A stretch of DNA of 15,810 nt, taken from assembly GCA_043758775.1 (NCBI GenBank), contig JAYVMU010000073.1, positions 1 to 15,810 on the forward strand, written 5' to 3'. This DNA is from JACMMS01 sp043758775 (GTDB lineage Bacteria; Pseudomonadota; Gammaproteobacteria; Burkholderiales; Methylophilaceae). Position numbers and translations under genes: made by a program. This document shows, in pieces, positions 1 through 4,974 of the stretch. The first letter of the stretch is position 1; every line of letters begins with the position of its first letter. Under the pieces are notes generated by a model that was not told the DNA's origin, did not search any database, and worked only from the letters and a program-made list of their open reading frames with translations.

Positions 1-99
1 TATCTTTGTTAATAATGAAGCGCTCATGCCGCCCCTTGGAAATTAAATCTACCCCATCATGCGCCTCAACATTAAATACCAGCTTTCTACCATTTATAG

Positions 100-576
100 G
101 TGATTGTTTACTTTGATACAGAATTTACTGATTTATCAGATCATATGGGACCCATACGCCTAATTTCTGCTGGCTTTGTGGCTGAAAATGGAAGCGAGTT
201 TTACTTTGAGTTGACTGATAGCTACGCAACCGAAGACTGCAGTTACTTTGTCTTGGAAAACGTGCTTCCACATTTAAATAGTGCCAAACACGGCATGACT
301 TCAGCTCAAGCATCATTAAAACTGAAAACTTGGTGTGAAGCCTTGGGTGAGGCTGTTCAACTTGCATCTGATGCACCGGCATATGATTTCGAGTTGATTT
401 CTCTACTCTTGAGAAATCACAATACAACTCTAGAAAATGCTGATACCAAATGCTTCCAACTGGACGCGTACTTGGTTGAAAACAATATTGATCGTTACTT
501 TGAATACCAACCAATGACTATTCGTCACCATTCACTTTGGGATGCTAGAGCATTAGCTTTAGCCTTTAAATCATGA
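100..576 (+). CDS. DEDDh 3'-5' exonuclease, Rv2179c-like (copy 1)
   Basis: Predicted small 3'-5' exoribonuclease of 158 aa. All DEDDh landmarks are visible: motif I YFDTEFT (D6, E8) at the extreme N-terminus, motif II SDAPAYDFELI (D91 or D96), and motif III HHSLWDARA (H144, D148). This matches the compact Rv2179c-like family, which is essentially only the nuclease core, so the protein looks full length. The start is GTG at 100. A TAG lies directly upstream in frame, so no earlier start is possible, and motif I leaves no room for a later one. No clear Shine-Dalgarno sequence is seen. The stop overlaps the next gene by 4 nt (ATGA), giving translational coupling to a second, diverged paralogue. 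Substrate is unknown; RNA 3' ends are the family expectation. Confidence 0.8.
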   Translation: MIVYFDTEFTDLSDHMGPIRLISAGFVAENGSEFYFELTDSYATEDCSYFVLENVLPHLNSAKHGMTSAQASLKLKTWCEALGEAVQLASDAPAYDFELISLLLRNHNTTLENADTKCFQLDAYLVENNIDRYFEYQPMTIRHHSLWDARALALAFKS

Positions 577-1085
577 TGAATATATTCTTTGACACCGAGT
601 TCACTCACCTGCCTGGCCTGCTAGATCTAGTGCCCCCAGGTCTCGTAAGCATAGGGTGCGTCTCTCAAAATGACACGAAGTTTTATGCTGAAAATGCTAA
701 CTTCCAAGTTGAGCTATGTTCTAATTTCACCACGGAAGTGGTGTTGCCATTCCTAGAAGGTGGCGATGTCAGCATGCCATATCAAATGGTTTCAAAACAA
801 CTGAAAGAGTACATAGAAAACTTTGAGTCTGAAGTGACGATGTGGTGTGACTCGCCATACCACGATTGGCCGTTCATTGAGCATATGTTTGACCATTGGG
901 GCTGGCCAAGCAATCTGGCTAAGAAGCCTTCCTGGCATACGAAGGATTTGGACTTCATTACTGGAGTTGAGCAAGCTTTTAATACTTTTGTGCCAAAGCT
1001 GCGCAGGCATCATGCGCTCGATGATGCTATCGCAAACAGGTATGGTTTCCTTGCTCAAAAGATGTGTAAAAATTTACAGACCTGA
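573..1085 (+). CDS. DEDDh 3'-5' exonuclease, Rv2179c-like (copy 2)
   Basis: Second DEDDh exonuclease, 170 aa, overlapping copy 1 by 4 nt. Motif I is FFDTEFTHL (D7, E9), motif II CDSPYHDWPF (D93/D98), motif III RRHHALDDAIA (H147, D151). The nuclease core is intact, and this copy is closer to the family consensus in motif III than copy 1. The two proteins are clearly homologous at the motifs but diverged between them, so this is an old duplication, or two related genes kept together, rather than a recent tandem copy. Start ATG 573 (or ATG 576) has no Shine-Dalgarno sequence of its own and is probably reached by re-initiation after copy 1. About 135 bp of very AT-rich DNA follows before the nucleotidyltransferase gene. 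Confidence 0.82.
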   Translation: MMNIFFDTEFTHLPGLLDLVPPGLVSIGCVSQNDTKFYAENANFQVELCSNFTTEVVLPFLEGGDVSMPYQMVSKQLKEYIENFESEVTMWCDSPYHDWPFIEHMFDHWGWPSNLAKKPSWHTKDLDFITGVEQAFNTFVPKLRRHHALDDAIANRYGFLAQKMCKNLQT

Positions 1086-1123
1086 TTCTGTAGTCAAATA
1101 AAATATTATAGGCTGATGAAAAA

Positions 1124-1226
1124 TAACATAATTCCGTATAAATTTACAATAATTTAGATTACACTGAATTAACTCAATAATTATTTGATATATAACAATA
1201 TTCCGTATATATTATTATATATGGAA
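1124..1226 (+). promoter_or_regulatory. Direct repeat and palindrome before the nucleotidyltransferase
   Basis: A 20-bp motif occurs twice in direct orientation, at 1124-1143 and 1193-1212, centred on a shared ATTCCGTATA-like core and 69 bp apart. The second copy is also the left half of a 26-bp near-perfect palindrome (1201-1226: TTCCGTATATA, then TATATATGGAA). This palindrome runs across the start codon at 1221. It could be an operator bound by a repressor or an mRNA hairpin hiding the start codon. No regulator gene for it is recognised nearby. Confidence 0.45.
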
Positions 1227-2210
1227 AAAATACTGAAAAATTTAGAAAAAGATTTTGTATTTCAAGAGATCCAAGAAGACCAACGTCTCCAGTACATTAA
1301 TTCAAAATCAAATTTTGAATCCTACTTGCAAGCCATCGCCGAAGCAAAATTGGTAAGGGGTGGTATGTTTTGGAAAACGCAAGATAGTCGGGAATACTTA
1401 ATTCGCACTGCTGCTAACAACTCACAAACTAGCTTAGGTTTACGCACGCCCGAAACTGAAGCAATCTATGAAAAGTTCAAAGAGAGCAAAGCCAAGGCTG
1501 AAGCTTATGTGGCTCATTTCAAGCGCGTCATGGAAACAAATCAAAGGTTGAATCGTGCGCTATATGTAGGCCGCACGCCTCAGATTGTTGTAGACCTCTT
1601 GAACACCATTAGAGTGCACGGGCTGGACGATTATTTTACCGTGGTAGGCACGCACGCCATGTACGCTTATGAGTCCGCAGCTGGTGTGCGCATCAACAGC
1701 TCTGATGCGTTAGCAACTAAGGATGTAGATTTTCTTTTTGATACCAGAAAACGGGTAAACTTCATCACTGACATCAGGCGCCTTGATTCATCCATGCTAG
1801 GGATTCTCCAAAAAGTTGATCCAAGTTTTAAAATGCATCAGGATCAAAAGCACACGGCCGTCAACAAAGATGGATTTGAAGTAGACATTATTCGCCGAGA
1901 AGCCATCCGGAATCCAGATGCGCACCCCATGCGCATTACTGCTCATGAAGAAGACTTCTGGGTGGTGCAGGCTCAGCGTGCCGGCCTTCTTTTGGATAGC
2001 CAACCTTTCTCAGCAATTGTAGTGTCCCCGCGTGGCGATATGGCAAAAATGAAGACAATCAATCCAAATACCTTTGTTAAATTCAAACGATGGATGTCTG
2101 AGTTGCCTGATCGTGAGGTTTTAAAAAAACCGCGAGATAGGATGCAGGCAGACATAGTAGAGGATCTTGTTGAGGAGTATTTTCCTCAGTTGGCGACTAG
2201 AAATGTGTAG
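1221..2210 (+). CDS. GSU2403-family nucleotidyltransferase-fold protein
   Basis: Predicted DNA-polymerase-beta-fold nucleotidyltransferase, 329 aa from ATG 1221. An upstream in-frame TTG at 1185 would add 12 residues but overlaps the presumed regulatory repeat. Catalytic features, numbered from ATG 1221: the glycine motif VVGTHAMYAYE around 141-151, the metal-binding pair TKDVDFLFD around 166-174, and a third carboxylate in FEVDIIRR around 219-226. The N-terminal 120 residues are helical and charged, as in the GSU2403 group (Pfam NTP_transf_8). The group's substrate is not established. Relatives in the same fold include antibiotic-modifying enzymes and MNT/AbiEii/MenT-type toxins acting on tRNA or proteins. 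The C-terminus overlaps the SRAP start codon by 8 nt, so the two were co-translated. Confidence 0.75.
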   Translation: MEKILKNLEKDFVFQEIQEDQRLQYINSKSNFESYLQAIAEAKLVRGGMFWKTQDSREYLIRTAANNSQTSLGLRTPETEAIYEKFKESKAKAEAYVAHFKRVMETNQRLNRALYVGRTPQIVVDLLNTIRVHGLDDYFTVVGTHAMYAYESAAGVRINSSDALATKDVDFLFDTRKRVNFITDIRRLDSSMLGILQKVDPSFKMHQDQKHTAVNKDGFEVDIIRREAIRNPDAHPMRITAHEEDFWVVQAQRAGLLLDSQPFSAIVVSPRGDMAKMKTINPNTFVKFKRWMSELPDREVLKKPRDRMQADIVEDLVEEYFPQLATRNV

Positions 2211-2545
2211 TAATTTCGAACCAATCCAACCGTATCGTTCAAACTGGGTAAATGATCACTTCGGATGTGACTTACCACCTGCTGAATGGCGTCCAGAAGC
2301 TTATCCAACCTACGCTGCCCCTTTATACTTATGAATGGGAACACGTCGGTATCACGTCTTGCAGAATTCGGACTGGTTCCTTTTTGGGCAGCCAATAAGA
2401 AACGGTTTGGGACTCATACATACAACGCGAGATCTGAAACAGTGGCAGTAAAACCGAGCTTTCAGAATGCTTGGGAAAAATCGCACTTTGGAATCGTCCT
2501 AGTGGAAAGCTTTTTTGAGCCAAAATGGATAGATAAAACTACTTG
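2203..2545 (+). pseudogene. SRAP domain protein (YedK/HMCES-like), frameshifted and 3'-truncated
   Basis: Remnant of an SOS-response-associated peptidase, which forms a covalent Cys2 crosslink with abasic sites in single-stranded DNA. The start ATG 2203 gives MCSNFEPIQPY, with the essential Cys2 and the typical WRPEAYPTYAAP segment. This frame stops at 2332-2334. The family sequence continues in another frame from about 2317: EFGLVPFWA, then THTYNARSETVAVKPSF with the catalytic Asn, then IVLVESFFEPKW with the catalytic Glu. The shift is explained by loss of one base in the C/T run near 2317-2325. After FFEPKW the match ends and the sequence runs into the antisense of the rep gene, so the catalytic His region is gone. 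The product should be inactive. A sequencing error could explain the frameshift but not the truncation. Confidence 0.8.
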
Positions 2546-3319
2546 CATTAGGTTGTCTGAAAGTTCCCTTAAAGTATCAAGCCCATAGGAAAATGGTCTC
2601 TTATGAGTCATCATAAAGTTGTAAACCCAGCGAGCCAGCATATTCTTGCCTAGCCGACTCCTATCTGAAATTTTTAGCATGGTCCAGTTGTCTGAAGCAT
2701 ACATTTTGGCTATCTCTGCTCCCAACTTTACGTTAACCATTCCAGTTGTTTTATCGAATACGGCACGATCGACAAGACCTCCAAAATATTGATATTCGTT
2801 AGTATTTATTTCTATTCGCGCAGAGTTAAGCTTCTTAAGTGACATGATTAAAGATTCAACCTGATTGCCGCCTCTTTCCCAGCCCACCATACTCACTAAA
2901 TCCACTAACTTTATTTCCAACTCAACGCCTCCGACCTTAAATTTTTTTACCAGTGATTCATAAACCTGATAATCGATTTGGTCAAGTATGTATCCAGATA
3001 ACAACATCCTACTATTACCAATTGTCGCTATTTGGACGTTACTTAAAAATGATTCATCACTTGGCTCAACTCTCTTTGCAGATGAAAACAAACCTGATCT
3101 AAGCAAATCATTACTCATAGCAGAGACATGCGAAGGTAAATTTAAATTGAAGCATGATCCAGCTCCTTTTTTAATTCTCTCTAAGTCTGTAGAGCTCGCT
3201 TTATTTTTTGCCTTGGATTTATATTTATCAAAAATGTTAAATTGGCCACTTTCAAATTTTGCGGCAATTTCTTTTTCTCGCTCTTTACTAGAGAGTATCT
3301 TTGATAGTTGATTCATCAT
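2462..3319 (-). CDS. TrfA-like plasmid replication initiator, C-terminus replaced
   Basis: Resembles TrfA, the IncP-type initiator that binds iterons and opens the origin. Visible family-like segments: a disordered charged N-terminus, NDLLRSGLFSSAKR (about 69-82), GYILDQIDYQVYESL (about 108-122), LVSMVGWERGGNQVESL (about 140-156), and KNMLARWVYNFMMTHKRPF (about 227-245), with the SYGLDTLRELSDN helix just after it. TrfA normally has several dozen more residues of winged helix there. Here the frame instead passes into the antisense of the SRAP gene, so about the last 28-30 residues are foreign. The DNA-binding fold is probably incomplete and the protein likely not functional. The start MMNQ overlaps by 4 nt with a small upstream frame. 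Identification rests on motif resemblance; another Rep family is possible. Confidence 0.68.
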   Translation of the reverse strand: MMNQLSKILSSKEREKEIAAKFESGQFNIFDKYKSKAKNKASSTDLERIKKGAGSCFNLNLPSHVSAMSNDLLRSGLFSSAKRVEPSDESFLSNVQIATIGNSRMLLSGYILDQIDYQVYESLVKKFKVGGVELEIKLVDLVSMVGWERGGNQVESLIMSLKKLNSARIEINTNEYQYFGGLVDRAVFDKTTGMVNVKLGAEIAKMYASDNWTMLKISDRSRLGKNMLARWVYNFMMTHKRPFSYGLDTLRELSDNLMQVVLSIHFGSKKLSTRTIPKCDFSQAF

Positions 3320-3492
3320 TCACCCGCCGTTTCTGACAGATGATTAGTTAACCAGTCTTCTCCATCAGCTTCAGTTGCACCAATATCAATTGGCAACTCA
3401 AACGCAAAACAGTCACTTATGTTCTCAGTAATAACCCATAAGCCATCCTGCCGCTCGATAACTAGCTCAAATCCCAGTCGTTGGGCAACAGG
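3316..3492 (-). pseudogene. Start-less small reading frame upstream of rep
   Basis: An open frame of 58 codons (reading PVAQRLGFELV, later QDGLWVITENISDCFAFEL, ending NHLSETAGE) ends in a TGA that overlaps the rep start ATG by 4 nt, an arrangement typical of coupled genes. It has no ATG, GTG or TTG: the frame opens right after a TAG at 3493-3495. The composition looks protein-like (acidic, with hydrophobic alternation). I read it as the 3' part of a gene that lost its beginning, or possibly a CTG-initiated peptide. The family is not recognised. Confidence 0.4.
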
Positions 3493-3509
3493 CTACTAGC
3501 CCCAAATAG

Positions 3510-3803
3510 TTAAGCATGACTAGTCTCAGCTTTCGCTGCTGCTATCTTTTCAGCTTTAGTTTTTGGACCCCTGCGCTTTGGAGGTTCTTTTGATGATATT
3601 CGGTCTAAATATTCAGCAACATCATCAATGCGAGCAACACGTTTACCAACTTGTAGAAAAGTGTGTATAGGAAATTTGCAATCAGAGATTAAGTTACGGC
3701 AATACTGCTCATCGTATCCAAGCAATTGTGCTAAATCTGAAACTTGTAAATTGAATTTTCCGTTAAATCGGAATAAAAGTATCTGTAAGGTTTGACTAGG
3801 CAT
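3510..3803 (-). CDS. Small helix-turn-helix DNA-binding protein
   Basis: 97-aa protein. Residues about 8-70 look like an excisionase or PrtN-like winged-helix reader: LLFRFNGKFNLQVSDLAQLLGYDEQYCRNL, then HTFLQVGKRVARIDDVAEYLDRI, where the GKRVARIDDVAEYL strand-helix is the usual wing and last helix. A basic, Lys/Ala-rich tail (PPKRRGPKTKAEKIAAAKAE) would add non-specific DNA contacts. It reads toward rep with about 190 bp between them and carries a GGAG Shine-Dalgarno about 10 nt before ATG 3803. Two strong palindromes lie 35-75 bp upstream, so it may control its own promoter and rep. An exact family name is not justified. Confidence 0.62.
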   Translation of the reverse strand: MPSQTLQILLFRFNGKFNLQVSDLAQLLGYDEQYCRNLISDCKFPIHTFLQVGKRVARIDDVAEYLDRISSKEPPKRRGPKTKAEKIAAAKAETSHA

Positions 3804-3836
3804 GACGCTGCGTCTCCATATCTAAGTTATGAAGTC

Positions 3837-3879
3837 GCAACATTTGTGGTGGATGTTGCAGCTAGAATTTAAATTCTAG
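3837..3879. promoter_or_regulatory. Twin palindromes upstream of the HTH gene
   Basis: Two adjacent inverted repeats: GCAACAT (3837-3843) with ATGTTGC (3853-3859), and the perfect 18-bp palindrome CTAGAATTTAAATTCTAG (3862-3879). They sit just upstream of the small HTH gene transcribed leftward from 3803. This is the position of an operator, making autoregulation the simplest reading. Confidence 0.5.
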
Positions 3880-4026
3880 ATAATTGAAGGATTGCACTCC
3901 AATGGCCGCGGATTTTAACCTTCATCTACGTTAGATAAAGTAAGAGCAAGGCGACTCTTTGAAGGCACACAATCACTTGCGCACAACTCTATCTCTAGAG
4001 CGCTGAGACGTTACCTCAACTGGTAA

Positions 4027-4158
4027 AGTGATCTGATCACTGTCCGGCTTCTAGCGCCTGCTTATAAAGCACCGGGGGCGCGCCTGTTTAAAGCCAACAT
4101 TCTTTAAACAAACGTGGTTTGCCATCGTAATGTCAGTTTATGCAAAAACTGATGATGG
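4027..4158. other. Run of stem-loops in the rep-side intergenic region
   Basis: After a stretch of about 145 bp (3880-4026) in which I see no gene, four inverted repeats follow closely. AGTGATC-T-GATCACT is at 4027-4041. GCGCCTGCTT at 4054-4063 pairs with AAGCA at 4067-4071 and GGCGC at 4077-4081. TGTTTAAAG at 4085-4093 pairs with CTTTAAACA at 4102-4110. CAGTTT at 4134-4139 pairs with AAACTG at 4146-4151, enclosed by CCATC (4122-4126) and GATGG (4154-4158). With the two palindromes above this makes six in about 320 bp beside a replication gene. An origin (double- or single-strand), an oriT, or a structured RNA are all possible. Confidence 0.4.
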
Positions 4159-4230
4159 ACCTTACGCAACTACTACCTTAGAGAAAATTATAATCTTCTT
4201 TTAAGCTCTGTCAATTCAAATTACTAAAGC

Positions 4231-4260
4231 TTGATAACGTTTGGGAACATTTGATAACAA
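4231..4260 (+). repeat. Three tandem 10-bp motifs
   Basis: Three consecutive 10-mers TTGATAACGT, TTGGGAACAT and TTGATAACAA, followed by A-rich DNA. A further TTGATAAACA stands at 4531-4540. The helical-turn spacing is like binding sites read on one face of DNA, such as short iterons or DnaA-like/Rep sites. No protein can be assigned. Confidence 0.35.
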
Positions 4261-4266
4261 AAAGGC

Positions 4267-4318
4267 AAAAAAAATAGTGATATCCAATTATAATTTCTTA
4301 TAACCTTCTATCACTATT
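4267..4318 (-). terminator. Rho-independent terminator of the tRNA transcript
   Basis: Read on the minus strand, AATAGTGATA (4318-4309) pairs perfectly with TATCACTATT (4282-4273) over a loop of about 26 nt, and is followed by a run of eight T. It lies about 33 bp downstream of the encoded CCA of the tRNA-Lys gene, so it fits as that gene's terminator. The stem is AT-rich and the loop is long, so efficiency may be modest. Confidence 0.5.
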
Positions 4319-4350
4319 CATTTTAGTATCAATAATTTAGATACATAATT

Positions 4351-4422
4351 TGGTAGGGCGTGCGGGGATCGAACCCACGACAAACGGATTAAAAGTCCAT
4401 ACTAAGTATTTAGTACCGCCCT
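4351..4422 (-). tRNA. tRNA-Lys (anticodon UUU) with a miniature, non-canonical D-arm
   Basis: A 72-nt tRNA including an encoded CCA. Acceptor strands AGGGCGG and ACGCCCT form six pairs plus a G7-A66 mismatch, followed by discriminator A and CCA. T8 A9 are present. The D-arm is only CTAA-ATAC-TTAG: a 4-bp stem with a 4-nt loop lacking the G18 G19 pair that normally docks on the T-loop. The anticodon arm ATGGA-CTTTTAA-TCCGT has T33 and anticodon TTT. The variable loop is TTGTC. The T-arm GTGGG-TTCGATC-CCCGC is canonical. A terminator-like hairpin follows. Either this is a specialised or decoy tRNA of the mobile element, or a decaying copy. Without G18 G19 the elbow should be weak. It sits between rep and the redox cassette. 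Confidence 0.7.
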
Positions 4423-4441
4423 GCCTTACATAGCTATTTTA

Positions 4442-4512
4442 GTTCCGCAAATGTTCGCAGCTGGTATGTTTTGCATCTAGCAAACAGGCGGTATTATCCA
4501 TATTTGCGGAAC
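4442..4512. repeat. 11-bp inverted repeat enclosing a second hairpin
   Basis: GTTCCGCAAAT at 4442-4452 and its perfect complement ATTTGCGGAAC at 4502-4512 enclose 49 bp. Inside these, TGTTTTGC and GCAAACA form a second stem around ATCTA. It lies directly upstream of the tRNA-Lys gene, covering where its promoter or 5' leader would be. It could be a protein-binding site, a miniature element, or a folded leader. Confidence 0.4.
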
Positions 4513-4555
4513 AAATCATTTCTTGTGTTATTGATAAACAAATTCCCTACAGGAG

Positions 4556-4570
4556 CGGACTGTTAATCCG
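4556..4570 (+). other. tRNA-Asn anticodon-arm-like sequence, possible att core
   Basis: CGGACTGTTAATCCG is a 4-bp stem around the 7-nt loop CTGTTAA, the same form as the anticodon arm of bacterial tRNA-Asn(GTT). No T-arm, D-arm or acceptor stem can be found around it, so it is not a tRNA gene. Tyrosine integrases often use tRNA anticodon arms as crossover cores, so it may mark an attachment site of this or a former element. This is inference. Confidence 0.35.
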
Positions 4571-4582
4571 AAATATGAGTGG

Positions 4583-4711
4583 AATATTGTGAAGTAAAGT
4601 AAAATAAACATACAAAATTCAAAAATTTATATAATTTTAACTCGACTATCTTTCACAATATTTCACTTTATTGTGGACAGTTTGTGGTACTTTAATTAAT
4701 ATAATTTTAAC
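4583..4711. repeat. AT-rich inverted and direct repeats
   Basis: AATATTGTGAA (4583-4593) is an inverted match of TTCACAATATT (4652-4662). ATATAATTTTAAC occurs twice in direct orientation (4629-4641 and 4699-4711). Their role is unknown; remains of an origin or of a transposable element are possible. From 4712 to 4974 I see only AT-rich DNA with no gene, apart from a GGACAGT string near 4905 that also occurs near 4675. Confidence 0.3.
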
Positions 4712-4974
4712 CAATTACGACGAAATCTAACACCGTTGCTAATTTAACTATTTTTTCAAAAATGGAGTTTAAGTTATGTTTATAAATTAGATCATTTCCT
4801 AGTTTGAGTAGAAAAGCCAATTATTATTAAAAGCTTTTCATTTGTTAGGTCAATTTATTAAATGAACTCAAAATAAGAAACCTATACCAAGTCTCAGAAT
4901 TCCGCGGACAGTCTTTATTTAATTGCAACCATTTGAATACTCAAGGTTAATTTAAAACAGCTAATTAGCAGCTT

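Noticed and set aside
1..124. Open frame of about 41 codons on the - strand running off the left edge (contains NGRKLVFNVEAHDG)
   Set aside because: Protein-like composition, but no start codon, overlap with the exonuclease start and no family match. Could be the end of a gene fragment; not supportable here.
2988..3311. 107-codon + strand frame inside rep
   Set aside because: Shadow of the TrfA-like gene on the other strand.
4351..4422. Idea that the tRNA suppresses the stop codons in the dehydrogenase and trbM
   Set aside because: The anticodon reads TTT (Lys), not CTA or TTA, and the two genes carry different stops.
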